A DNA stretch of 64,000 bases from positions 355,001 through 419,000 of the forward strand of contig NZ_CP116887.1 in assembly GCF_028421645.1 (NCBI RefSeq), written 5' to 3'. Positions 1 through 8,387 of this stretch are shown one piece after another; the stretch's first letter is position 1, and each line of letters begins with the position of its first letter. Below the pieces are notes generated by a model. It had not been told where the DNA came from. It saw only the letters and a program-made list of their open reading frames with translations, and did no database searches. The position numbers were made by a program, and so were the translations under genes. Source of the DNA: Aneurinibacillus sp. Ricciae_BoGa-3. GTDB taxonomy: Bacteria > Bacillota > Bacilli > Aneurinibacillales > Aneurinibacillaceae.

Positions 1-1177
<1,177 letters not shown>

Positions 1178-1249
1178 AATTTTTAAGGAATTCCTAACGC
1201 ATTGTTCCTTCCAGTTCAGTTTTGAAGGTGTAATTTATCTTCAATTTAT

Positions 1250-1324
1250 TCCGCAGTAGCTCAGTGGTAGAGCAATCGGCTGTTAACCGATCGGTCGCTG
1301 GTTCGAGTCCGGCCTGCGGAGCCA
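1250..1324 (+). tRNA. tRNA-Asn(GTT), CCA encoded
   Basis: Complete cloverleaf with the anticodon GTT in its loop, a TTCGAGTCC T-arm and an encoded 3' CCA. It is the first tRNA after the 23S gene, only about 72 bases downstream, so no 5S gene lies between them. Confidence 0.96.
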
Positions 1325-1327
1325 GAT

Positions 1328-1403
1328 GCTCCTGTAGCTCAGTCGGTAGAGCGCATCCATGGTAAGGATGAGGTCGCAGGTTCGATTCCTGTCGGGAGCA
1401 CCA
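1328..1403 (+). tRNA. tRNA-Thr(GGT), CCA encoded
   Basis: The acceptor stem GCTCCTG pairs with CGGGAGC, and the anticodon loop ATGGTAA gives GGT. CCA is encoded. It lies three bases after tRNA-Asn. Confidence 0.95.
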
Positions 1404-1469
1404 TTAAAAATGAAGTTTTGCTGCAAGCAGGCATGTCATTTATCTAATAAAGAATGCCAGCGTTCTGTT

Positions 1470-1546
1470 GGCCCGTTGGAGAAGCGGCTTAACTCACATG
1501 CCTTTCACGCATGCATTCAGGGGTTCGAATCCCCTACGGGTCACCA
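1470..1546 (+). tRNA. tRNA-Glu(TTC), CCA encoded
   Basis: The anticodon loop CTTTCAC gives TTC. The acceptor pairs GGCCCGT with ACGGGTC, followed by A and CCA. Confidence 0.95.
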
Positions 1547-1549
1547 TTT

Positions 1550-1625
1550 GGAGGATTAGCTCAGCTGGGAGAGCATCTGCCTTACAAGCAGAGGGTCGGC
1601 GGTTCGATCCCGTCATCCTCCACCA
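1550..1625 (+). tRNA. tRNA-Val(TAC), CCA encoded
   Basis: The anticodon loop CTTACAA gives TAC. The acceptor pairs GGAGGAT with ATCCTCC. CCA is encoded. Confidence 0.95.
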
Positions 1626-1633
1626 TAGATTAT

Positions 1634-1709
1634 CGCGGGGTGGAGCAGTTGGCAGCTCGTCGGGCTCATAACCCGAAGGTCGCAGGTTCAAGTCCTGCCC
1701 CCGCAACCA
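1634..1709 (+). tRNA. initiator tRNA-fMet(CAT), CCA encoded
   Basis: The anticodon is CAT. The first base C faces A at the end of the acceptor stem; this C1-A72 mismatch marks bacterial initiator tRNA. Its 3' end GCAACCA is copied again at the end of the following repeat (1779-1785). Confidence 0.95.
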
Positions 1710-1785
1710 AAATATTCATTCTTCCTGCGTCGAATATTCTTCATTGCAAAGAATGAAATCGGTGGTACCCGCCAGGGTGCAACCA
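1710..1785 (+). repeat. tRNA-linked repeat family A, copy 1
   Basis: A 76-base spacer repeat placed directly after the CCA of tRNA-fMet. It has a stem TTCATTCTT / AAGAATGAA around a loop with the family core (C)GTCGA and TTCTT, then a short ACCC/GGGT hairpin. It ends GCAACCA, the same bases that end tRNA-fMet. Copy 2 follows head to tail. No coding potential is seen. Confidence 0.8.
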
Positions 1786-1860
1786 AAATATTCATTCTTC
1801 CTGCGTCGAATATTCTTCATTGCAAAGAATGAAATCAGTGGTGCACATCAGGGCGAAACT
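1786..1860 (+). repeat. tRNA-linked repeat family A, copy 2 (tandem, decayed 3' end)
   Basis: The first 50 or so bases are nearly identical to copy 1. The 3' part is diverged (GTGCACATCAGGGCGAAACTA), so the terminal hairpin and the copied tRNA end are degraded. It lies in tandem with copy 1, before tRNA-Asp. Confidence 0.75.
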
Positions 1861-1867
1861 AATATAT

Positions 1868-1944
<77 letters not shown>

Positions 1945-1960
1945 TTAATTCAAGAAGTAG

Positions 1961-2078
1961 ACGTGCCTCTCACCCGAGAGGAAGTTCTGCTAAAACCGCA
2001 ACGTCGTGTTGCAACGCAGAACCTTGCACATCCTGTGCATCGGAGTCCCGTCGGCTCCGCCATCAACTCAAGAAGTAG
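1961..2078 (+). repeat. tRNA-linked repeat family B, copy 1, ending in a duplicated tRNA-Asp 3' end
   Basis: An 82-base core (1967-2048) is identical to copy 2 at 2310-2391. The core can fold into three hairpins: CTCTC/GAGAG, GTTCTGC/GCAGAAC with an inner GCAAC/GTTGC, and TGCAC/GTGCA. It is followed by a second copy of the last 20 bases of tRNA-Asp (2043-2062) and of the spacer after it (2063-2078, two mismatches to 1945-1960). The result is a 36-base direct repeat 118 bases apart, arranged like attL/attR in a tRNA gene. Confidence 0.85.
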
Positions 2079-2088
2079 GCCACTTTAT

Positions 2089-2163
2089 TGGGGTATAGCC
2101 AAGCGGTAAGGCAACGGACTTTGACTCCGTCATGCCCTGGTTCGAATCCAGGTACCCCAGCCA
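2089..2163 (+). tRNA. tRNA-Gln(TTG), CCA encoded
   Basis: The anticodon loop CTTTGAC gives TTG. The acceptor pairs TGGGGTA with TACCCCA, followed by G and CCA. Confidence 0.95.
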
Positions 2164-2175
2164 TTTTTTAACGAA

Positions 2176-2251
2176 GAGCCATTAGCTCAGTTGGTAGAGC
2201 ACCTGACTTTTAATCAGGGTGTCACTGGTTCGAGTCCAGTATGGCTCACCA
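2176..2251 (+). tRNA. tRNA-Lys(TTT), CCA encoded
   Basis: The anticodon loop CTTTTAA gives TTT. The acceptor pairs GAGCCAT with ATGGCTC. Its last 20 bases recur at 2386-2405, after repeat family B copy 2. Confidence 0.95.
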
Positions 2252-2309
2252 CTTTCATTAAAAGTGATGAGTAAGATCATCTGTAGACTTCGTAATAATG
2301 CGAACGGGA

Positions 2310-2422
2310 CTCTCACCCGAGAGGAAGTTCTGCTAAAACCGCAACGTCGTGTTGCAACGCAGAACCTTGCACATCCTGTGCATCGGAGTCCAGTATGGCT
2401 CACCACTTTACCCATAAAAGTG
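2310..2422 (+). repeat. tRNA-linked repeat family B, copy 2, ending in a duplicated tRNA-Lys 3' end
   Basis: The core 2310-2391 matches copy 1 over 82 bases. After the shared GAGTCC (T-arm sequence) it continues with the 3' end of tRNA-Lys (2386-2405), not that of tRNA-Asp, and then a copy of the CACTTT...AAAGTG hairpin that follows tRNA-Lys. The tail therefore tracks the host tRNA while the core stays constant. Confidence 0.85.
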
Positions 2423-2488
2423 TAGCATAAGCTTTTATGTAGGTCCGAATACTTTTATGGGACCCAAAAGAAATGGGCAACAACATGT

Positions 2489-2571
2489 GCGGGTGTGGCG
2501 GAATTGGCAGACGCACTAGACTTAGGATCTAGCGCTTCGGCGTGGGGGTTCAAGTCCCTCCACCCGCACCA
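2489..2571 (+). tRNA. tRNA-Leu(TAG), CCA encoded
   Basis: Class II tRNA with a long variable arm (GCGCTTCGGCGT). The anticodon loop CTTAGGA gives TAG. CCA is encoded. The bases GCACCATTAAT across its 3' end recur at 2641-2651. Confidence 0.95.
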
Positions 2572-2651
2572 TTAATATCGAATTCATCTACGTCGAGTTA
2601 TCTTCTTAGTTGAATTCGAATCAGTAGTACCCGGTAGGGTGCACCATTAAT
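2572..2651 (+). repeat. tRNA-linked repeat family A, copy 3
   Basis: Same layout as copies 1 and 4, but the stem bases differ in a compensating way: TCGAATTCA pairs with TGAATTCGA. The loop keeps CTACGTCGAG and TTCTT, and the ACCC/GGGT hairpin is present. It ends with an 11-base copy of GCACCATTAAT from the end of tRNA-Leu. Confidence 0.8.
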
Positions 2652-2684
2652 TAATTTAACTGCATTGAGCAGCTTCATAGTTAT

Positions 2685-2760
<76 letters not shown>

Positions 2761-2835
2761 TTACTATTCATTCTCACTACGTCGAGTAAACTTCTTGGCG
2801 AAGAATGAAATCAGTGGTACCCGCAGGGTGCTCCA
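2761..2835 (+). repeat. tRNA-linked repeat family A, copy 4
   Basis: Stem TTCATTCT/AGAATGAA, loop core CTACGTCGAG and CTTCTT, then the ACCC/GGGT hairpin. It ends GCTCCA, as does the upstream tRNA-Gly, whereas other copies end GCAACCA or GCACCA like their own upstream tRNAs. Confidence 0.8.
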
Positions 2836-2842
2836 TGAATAG

Positions 2843-2919
2843 GTGCCCGTAGCTCAATCGGATAGAGTGTCTGACTACGAATCAGAAGGTTGGGAGTTCG
2901 AGTCTCTCCGGGCACGCCA
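2843..2919 (+). tRNA. tRNA-Arg(ACG), CCA encoded
   Basis: The anticodon loop CTACGAA gives ACG (A34 is normally edited to inosine). The acceptor pairs GTGCCCG with CGGGCAC, followed by G and CCA. Confidence 0.95.
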
Positions 2920-2932
2920 TGTATGTATTAAT

Positions 2933-3009
2933 CGGGAAGTGGCTCAGCTTGGTAGAGCACCTGGTTTGGGACCAGGGGGTCGCAGGTTCAAATCCTGTCT
3001 TCCCGACCA
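2933..3009 (+). tRNA. tRNA-Pro(TGG), CCA encoded
   Basis: The anticodon loop TTTGGGA gives TGG. The acceptor pairs CGGGAAG with CTTCCCG. CCA is encoded. Confidence 0.95.
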
Positions 3010-3035
3010 TATTTCAATTAGAAACTAAATAAACT

Positions 3036-3109
3036 GCGGGTGTAGTTCAATGGTAGAACATCAGCCTTCCAAGCTGAATACGTGGGTTCGATTCCCATCA
3101 CCCGCTCCA
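3036..3109 (+). tRNA. tRNA-Gly(TCC), CCA encoded
   Basis: The anticodon loop CTTCCAA gives TCC. The acceptor pairs GCGGGTG with CACCCGC. It is the last tRNA of the cluster. A weak CTCC/GGGG hairpin with a long T run follows at about 3117-3150 and may end the transcript. Confidence 0.95.
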
Positions 3110-3263
3110 TCTAGTAGCTCCTTTTAACAGGGGTTTTTATTTTTTTTAGGATATAAACGTTAGCCTGGACAATCTCCCGGCTTTTTGTTGTTATAAAAGA
3201 AACTGTAAGTGAGTAGCAAAGTCTTTTTTCGTGAAAAACAGCACGTATGGTGTCGGAGGAGCA

Positions 3264-3297
3264 AAGAAAAGCCGCATGGGAAACCTATGCGGCTTGG
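3264..3297 (-). terminator. terminator of the opuC operon
   Basis: On the minus strand, AAGCCGCAT pairs with ATGCGGCTT and is followed by a T-rich run (TTTTCTTT), just after the stop of the transporter gene at 3322. Confidence 0.75.
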
Positions 3298-3321
3298 TCT
3301 ACGATGCTTTGTATATTTTTA

Positions 3322-4842
3322 TTACTTTTTAAGTAATCCATTCTTTTGAAGAAAGTCCCTTGCGACTGCCGCAGGGTCCTCATTTTTAAAGTCAACCCGA
3401 TAATTCATTTCTCTCATTTGATCGTCGGTTATTTTCCCTTGGAGCTGGTTGAGAATGGGCTCCAGTTGCGGATATTTCTGTATCGTTTTCTGATTAAGCA
3501 GAGGAGCCCCCTGATAAGGCGGGAAAAGATGCTTGTTATCCTCAAGGGTTACAAGGTGATAAGCGATCATATAACCATCGGTGGAATACGCATCAATAAT
3601 GTTTACATCTCCGCTTTGAATAGCTTTCGCCCGCAGTCCAGCGTCCATCGTTTTGATCGATGGAAGTTCAAACTGGTATACCTTTTTTAGCCCCTGATAA
3701 CCGTCTTGGCGATCCTTGAATTCATAAGTGAAACCAGCTTTTAATGAGCTTGCAGCATTCTTTACATCTGATATGGTACGAAGGTGGTACATATCTGCCA
3801 CTTTCTTTGTCACAGCGAGCGCATAGGTGTTGTTATATTTCATGGGTTTTAAATAAGTCAGGTGATAAGTATTCGCTAACCCTGTTCTCGCCTGCTCGTA
3901 CACCCGATCTGCCCGCGTGCTTACCGGTTTTTCTTTAAGAAGAGCTGTGATGACAGTTCCGCTGAATTCCGGATAAATATCGATGTCTCCTCTTTTTAAT
4001 GCTGAAAAAAGGAAGTCCGTTCCCCCCATATTGGGTTTCAATTGGACTGTCAGGTTTGTATTCTGCTCAATCAGCTGTTTGTACATTTCAATTAAGATCC
4101 GCGGCTCCGCGCCAAGTTTTCCTCCGATTACAATAGAAGGCTGTGTAGCCGGAGCAAGCAGCGGAGCGACAGAGACCGCAAAAAACAATAGAAGCGTCAA
4201 AGCCAGAGGTCTTACGGATGTGGTGCGGGAGCGTTTCTCGGTAAACCGGAGAGCCGCATCAAAAAGTATGGCAAGCAGAGCAGCAGGAATTGCACCTAGC
4301 AGGATATAGGCATTGTCTGCCCGCTGGATGCCTGTAAGGATAAGATCGCCAAGCCCCCCTGCACCAATTAGGGATGCCAGGGTAGCGGTTCCGATAATAA
4401 GCACCATCGCAGTTCGGATACCGGCCATAATCATGGACATCGCCAACGGAAGCTGTATTTTTCGCAGCAGTTGAAGCCTATTCATTCCCATGCTTTGTGC
4501 CGCTTCAATTAAAGCGGGATTTATTTCTCTAATACCTGTGTATGTATTGCGGAGAATAGGCAAAAGAGCATAAATTGTAAGGGCAATTGCGGCAGGAATT
4601 TTCCCAATTCCAATTAGAGGTATCAAGAAACCCAGAAGGGCCAGGCTGGGGATGGTTTGCAATACCGCAGTAAATCCAATCACGATTTCTGCAATTTTAT
4701 GCCTTCGTCCGAGATATAACCCCAGGGGAACAGCTATAAGAACAGCCAGCAGCAAAGAAATTAATGAAAGCTGTAGATGATCCCAGATTGTTTGTAAAAG
4801 AATACTTTTATTTTTTTGAAATACAAGGAGTAAATCACTCAT
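3322..4842 (-). CDS. Osmoprotectant ABC transporter, fused permease and substrate-binding protein (OpuCB-OpuCC type)
   Basis: Membrane permease fused to the extracellular ligand-binding domain of a glycine betaine/carnitine/choline-type importer. Residues about 1-210 carry the inner-membrane permease with the EAA-type loop (EAAQSMGMN...). After a further membrane segment (about 215-235) comes a QAT/OpuAC-type binding domain starting near IVIGGKLGAEP and running to the end, so it would be tethered on the outside. This fused arrangement is known in many Firmicutes. The start is the ATG whose A is shared with the TGA stop of the upstream ATPase gene (TGATG), which implies translational coupling. 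The in-frame TTG three bases earlier (4845) is less likely. Which osmolyte is bound cannot be told from the sequence. Confidence 0.92.
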   Translation of the reverse strand: MSDLLLVFQKNKSILLQTIWDHLQLSLISLLLAVLIAVPLGLYLGRRHKIAEIVIGFTAVLQTIPSLALLGFLIPLIGIGKIPAAIALTIYALLPILRNTYTGIREINPALIEAAQSMGMNRLQLLRKIQLPLAMSMIMAGIRTAMVLIIGTATLASLIGAGGLGDLILTGIQRADNAYILLGAIPAALLAILFDAALRFTEKRSRTTSVRPLALTLLLFFAVSVAPLLAPATQPSIVIGGKLGAEPRILIEMYKQLIEQNTNLTVQLKPNMGGTDFLFSALKRGDIDIYPEFSGTVITALLKEKPVSTRADRVYEQARTGLANTYHLTYLKPMKYNNTYALAVTKKVADMYHLRTISDVKNAASSLKAGFTYEFKDRQDGYQGLKKVYQFELPSIKTMDAGLRAKAIQSGDVNIIDAYSTDGYMIAYHLVTLEDNKHLFPPYQGAPLLNQKTIQKYPQLEPILNQLQGKITDDQMREMNYRVDFKNEDPAAVARDFLQKNGLLKK

Positions 4843-5813
4843 CAAATACGCTCCGTTCCACCTTCCGGTTTATCTGCCAGTGCTTCTACGATATTTTTGT
4901 AAGAAAGGGTGCCCATGACTTGTCCGTTCTTCTCTACATAAAGGAGGTCCACCTTATACTTCTCAAAAAGCGGCACCGCTTCCTGCAACGGGAGGGAGGC
5001 TGGAATAATCGCTTCATTCTGGCCCAACCCATGGAAACCAATCAAACTTGCGGTCTCGCCAATTTGCTCAACGGGTGTAAGCCAGAGTGATTGTTGTGAA
5101 CCTATAAACTCCTTTACAAAGTCATTTGCGGGATTCATTGCCAGATTCTGAGGTGTATCTAACTGAACAACCTGTCCATCCTTCATGAAACATATCCGAT
5201 CCCCCAGCTTTAGTGCCTCGTTCATATCGTGGGTCACAAAGACGATGGTTTTTTTAATATCTTTCTGGAGATTTCGAATATCCTGCTGCAGTTGTTCACG
5301 GCTGATTGGATCGAGGGCACTGAACGGCTCATCCATCAAAATAATATCTGGATTACCTGCCAGGGCTCGGATGACGCCTACCCTTTGCTGCTGGCCGCCT
5401 GAAAGTTCTTCTGGTTTCCGATTGCGGTAGGTCTCCGGTTCAAGTCCTACCATATCCAGCAGTTGGTCGACTCGGTTACGGATTTGATTTTTATCCCACC
5501 TTTTCATCTCCGGCACAACGGCGATATTTTCAGCTATCGTCATATGTGGAAATAAGGCAATCTGTTGAAGTACATATCCTATATTCCAACGAAGCTGTTG
5601 CAAGTCATAGGAATATATATCTTTGTTTTTAATGGTAATCATTCCTTGTGTCGGCTCAATCAGCCGGTTTATCATTTTCAACGTTGTTGTCTTCCCACAA
5701 CCACTTGGACCAATGAGAACAAAGAACTCTCCTTCATTAATGGTTAGATCCAGTGATTTAACGGCAAGCGTGCCATCGTCGTATTTCTTTGAAACGGAGG
5801 AAAAAGTTATCAT
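4842..5813 (-). CDS. opuCA: Osmoprotectant ABC transporter ATP-binding protein (OpuCA type)
   Basis: ATPase that powers the importer encoded just downstream. Visible motifs are Walker A GPSGCGKTT (residues about 36-44), signature LSGGQQQRVGV, Walker B IILMDEPFSALD and the H-loop VFVTHDMNEA. The C-terminal region (about 250-323) has the remains of a CBS-type domain, as in OpuCA/OpuAA/ProV, where such domains sense ionic strength. The gene starts with ATG preceded by AAGGAG six bases upstream and overlaps the permease gene by one base. A promoter presumably lies in the 210-base gap before rocF. The substrate class is inferred from the partner protein. Confidence 0.92.
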   Translation of the reverse strand: MITFSSVSKKYDDGTLAVKSLDLTINEGEFFVLIGPSGCGKTTTLKMINRLIEPTQGMITIKNKDIYSYDLQQLRWNIGYVLQQIALFPHMTIAENIAVVPEMKRWDKNQIRNRVDQLLDMVGLEPETYRNRKPEELSGGQQQRVGVIRALAGNPDIILMDEPFSALDPISREQLQQDIRNLQKDIKKTIVFVTHDMNEALKLGDRICFMKDGQVVQLDTPQNLAMNPANDFVKEFIGSQQSLWLTPVEQIGETASLIGFHGLGQNEAIIPASLPLQEAVPLFEKYKVDLLYVEKNGQVMGTLSYKNIVEALADKPEGGTERI

Positions 5814-6023
5814 AACAGTGCTCCTTATCGACCAGTGATAATGCTAGCTTATTATATTACCCCAAACATTGATAGTTGAAACGTTCGAAAAACACGCCTC
5901 TTATACCTATTATAAAGAATGTTAGCAAATGTATAATGATTCACAAAACTGTCGAGTTGAGTCAGCCGGAAGTGAGACGGTAAAATAGCATTAGATGACA
6001 CAGAAAGGAAGGCCTATATAGAG

Positions 6024-6935
6024 ATGAATCCTACTATAAATGCGAATATATCCCTTATAGGGGTACCAATGGATCTCGGAGCGGACCGGCGGGGAGTAGA
6101 CATGGGGCCCAGCGCCATCCGGTATGCGGGTGTGGTTGAACGGCTTCGCAAAATCGGTTACACCATTCATGACCGGGGTGATCTTGTAGTTCGACGCCCG
6201 CGAAATTACAGCACGGCAGGTACGAATCTAAAGTATCTCGAAGAAATATCAAGGCTAGGAACGGAATTGGCGGATAAAGTGGCCGAAGAAATGAGTTTGG
6301 GCCATTTCCCTCTGATTATCGGAGGGGACCACAGCATAGCACTGGGAACCCTTGCTGGCGTACTCCAGCATAAGAAGAGCACAGGGGTTATCTGGTATGA
6401 TGCGCATGGTGACTTGAATACCGCGGACACTTCCCCCTCTGGCAATATCCATGGTATGCCCTTGGCGGTTAGTATGGGCCATGGGCATGAGAAGTTAATA
6501 TCTATTGGCGGAATTGATTGCAAAGTGAAAGCTGAAAATATCGTGATTATCGGGGCTCGCTCACTTGATGAAGGAGAGAAGCGCTTCATTAAGGAGAGGG
6601 GAATAAAAGTCTATACGATGCATGAGATTGACAGGCTGGGGATGACGAGGGTGATGGAAGAGGCACTCGAGATCGTTACGACGGACACTGACGGCGTTCA
6701 CCTTAGCCTTGATCTGGATGGCCTGGATCCGAATGACGCGCCAGGGGTTGGAACGCCTGTAATTGGGGGAATCACCTACAGGGAAAGCCAGTTGGCTATG
6801 GAAATGCTTTCTGAGGCAAATGTTCTGACTAGTGCTGAATTTGTGGAAGTAAATCCAATTCTGGATAATATGAATAAGACAGCTGAGATCGCCGTTGAAT
6901 TAATGGTTTCCTTATTTGGTGAAAAACTAATATAA
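6024..6935 (+). CDS. rocF: Arginase
   Basis: Hydrolyses arginine to ornithine and urea in the cytoplasm (arginine catabolism). The 303-residue protein has the ureohydrolase manganese motifs: GGDHSIALG (about 98-106), DAHGDLNT (about 125-132) and SLDLDGLDP (about 229-237). The start is supported by the purine-rich AGAAAGGAAGG upstream. It is followed by its own terminator and then sigW; the same neighbour order is found in other Bacillales. No regulator binding site was recognised. Confidence 0.95.
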   Translation: MNPTINANISLIGVPMDLGADRRGVDMGPSAIRYAGVVERLRKIGYTIHDRGDLVVRRPRNYSTAGTNLKYLEEISRLGTELADKVAEEMSLGHFPLIIGGDHSIALGTLAGVLQHKKSTGVIWYDAHGDLNTADTSPSGNIHGMPLAVSMGHGHEKLISIGGIDCKVKAENIVIIGARSLDEGEKRFIKERGIKVYTMHEIDRLGMTRVMEEALEIVTTDTDGVHLSLDLDGLDPNDAPGVGTPVIGGITYRESQLAMEMLSEANVLTSAEFVEVNPILDNMNKTAEIAVELMVSLFGEKLI

Positions 6936-6948
6936 TTAAATCCGTATA

Positions 6949-6984
6949 GAAAAGAGAAGAGGGCATCCTTTTCTCTTTTTTAAG
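6949..6984 (+). terminator. terminator of rocF
   Basis: AAAAGAGAAG pairs with CTTTTCTCTTTT across a short loop and ends in a T run. It lies immediately upstream of the putative SigW promoter and separates rocF from sigW transcription. Confidence 0.8.
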
Positions 6985-6989
6985 TTTTA

Positions 6990-7016
6990 TGAAACTCAAT
7001 AAGCGAATTAGCCGTA
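6990..7016 (+). promoter_or_regulatory. SigW-type autoregulatory promoter (TGAAAC-17-CGTA)
   Basis: TGAAAC at 6990-6995 and CGTA at 7013-7016 are separated by 17 bases, close to the extracytoplasmic-function SigW consensus TGAAAC-N16/17-CGTA known in Bacillus. It lies just before sigW, where autoregulation is expected. It overlaps the first ATG of the open frame, so that ATG (6989) would be upstream of the transcript and cannot be the start. Confidence 0.7.
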
Positions 7017-7054
7017 TTACCATAAAGGAAACTGATTTTAGGGATGTGGAATCA

Positions 7055-7618
7055 TTGGACCTAGCCGAGCAGCGAATTATTCTGCGTACCAAGAAGGGTG
7101 ACCGGGAGGCGTTTGCCGAGCTTGTTGACTTATATAAAGACAGGGTTTATCGTATCGCCTATCGTATGCTCGGGAATAAACAGGAGGCTGAGGATGTTGC
7201 GCAGGAGACGTTTCTCAAAGTGTACGCAAACATCCAAAGCTATGACCCGAACTATAAATTTTCCACCTGGATATACCGGATTGCTTCGAACCTTTGCATT
7301 GACCAAATCCGGAAAAGAAAACAGACCTTTTCCCTTGATGCCGAAGTAACCGGTTCAGACGGATTGGACTGGCACGATAGGCTGCCTGACGCCAACCAAG
7401 GACCCGAGGAAACAGTTATTACGGATGAACTGCAGGAAGAAGTGCAGTCTGCAATTATGAAGTTGAGCCCAAATTATCGGGCGATTATGATTCTGCGTTA
7501 TATAGAGGATCTGAGCTTACAGGAAATTAGCGAAGCCATTTCCCTGCCTATATCCACTATCAAAACCCGAATTCACCGAGGACGGGAAGCTTTGCGGAAA
7601 AAACTTCGGTTCCAGTAA
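7055..7618 (+). CDS. sigW: ECF RNA polymerase sigma factor SigW
   Basis: Directs RNA polymerase to cell-envelope stress (antimicrobial, alkaline shock) genes. Region 2 includes YRIAYRMLGNKQEAEDVAQE and FSTWIYRIASN. Region 4 includes LSPNYRAIMILRYIEDLSL and the recognition helix ISTIKTRIHRGREAL. The frame is open from an ATG at 6989, but that ATG lies inside a SigW promoter. I therefore place the start at the TTG at 7055 with AGGG 11 bases upstream. This gives 187 residues and aligns KKGD at residues 13-16, as in Bacillus subtilis SigW. A GTG at 7046 is an alternative. The anti-sigma gene rsiW follows 18 bases downstream. Confidence 0.9.
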   Translation: MDLAEQRIILRTKKGDREAFAELVDLYKDRVYRIAYRMLGNKQEAEDVAQETFLKVYANIQSYDPNYKFSTWIYRIASNLCIDQIRKRKQTFSLDAEVTGSDGLDWHDRLPDANQGPEETVITDELQEEVQSAIMKLSPNYRAIMILRYIEDLSLQEISEAISLPISTIKTRIHRGREALRKKLRFQ

Positions 7619-7636
7619 GCGAAAGGAGGGAAGACG

Positions 7637-8257
7637 ATGACCTGTAAAGAAGCAGTTTGCCTGATTCACCTATATTTGGATGGCGGCATGGCTAAGAACG
7701 AAGAGGAACGGCTGGGCCGCCATCTTGCGCACTGTGAAGCATGCAGCCAGCATATACATGAGCTTAAGAAGACCGCTGCTTTTGTGCGCGGGCTATCCCA
7801 GGCGAAAGCGCCGGAAGGTTTTACGGAAAAGGTGATTGCCAGGTTGCCTAGGCAAAGGACGAAGCTCAGCTGGCAAAGACAACTGAAAAACCATCCATTC
7901 CTCGTAGCTGCTACTTTATTTGTCGTTCTAATGGCGGGCAGCATGATGTCAGCGTGGACGCATGGCCAGGGTCAGTTTGAATTTTCAGCCCCACGCATGC
8001 AGCATCTGACTGTCGATGAGAACCATCATACGGTGATTGTTCCTGCCGGACAGGTAGTGAACGGGGATATCGTGGTTCGAAACGGAAAAATCAGGGTGGA
8101 TGGAGACGTCAACGGGAATGTTATAGCGATTGACGGACAAGTGCTTCAGGCATCAACCGCCCACATCTCCGGAGAAGTTCAGGAAATTAACAAAGCGCTT
8201 GAATGGGTATGGTATACAGTTAAAACCGAAGCAGGCTACCTTTTTAGCGGGAAATAA
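7637..8257 (+). CDS. rsiW: Anti-sigma-W factor RsiW
   Basis: Membrane protein that holds SigW inactive and is released by regulated proteolysis. The cytoplasmic zinc anti-sigma motif HX3CX2C is formed by His29, Cys33 and Cys36. One membrane segment lies at about residues 91-110 (FLVAATLFVVLMAGSMMSAW). The outside part (about 111-206) has a beta-rich GDIVVRNGKIRVDGDVNGNV stretch. The start ATG follows AAAGGAGGG. It lies in one transcription unit with sigW and ends in a strong terminator, which separates the pair from cdaA. Confidence 0.93.
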   Translation: MTCKEAVCLIHLYLDGGMAKNEEERLGRHLAHCEACSQHIHELKKTAAFVRGLSQAKAPEGFTEKVIARLPRQRTKLSWQRQLKNHPFLVAATLFVVLMAGSMMSAWTHGQGQFEFSAPRMQHLTVDENHHTVIVPAGQVVNGDIVVRNGKIRVDGDVNGNVIAIDGQVLQASTAHISGEVQEINKALEWVWYTVKTEAGYLFSGK

Positions 8258-8267
8258 AACGTGTAAA

Positions 8268-8297
8268 GAGACACGGGGCTGTCCGTGTCCTTTTTTG
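8268..8297 (+). terminator. terminator after rsiW
   Basis: GACACGG pairs with CCGTGTC over a six-base loop and is followed by TTTTTT. Confidence 0.85.
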
Positions 8298-8387
8298 CGT
8301 GTATCTGCAAAAAAAGTTATACTAATATAGAATTGACTGCTGGGATTGGGAAACCAATTCACCTCCCCAAGCATTAAGGAGGGTATC

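Noticed and set aside
1750..1785. T-box-like motif (GGTGGTACCCGC) in the tRNA spacer repeats
   Set aside because: It resembles the T-box consensus AGGGTGGNACCGCG, but the TGGN base does not follow the discriminator base of the adjacent tRNA in copies 3 and 4, there is no specifier stem, and no aminoacyl-tRNA gene follows.
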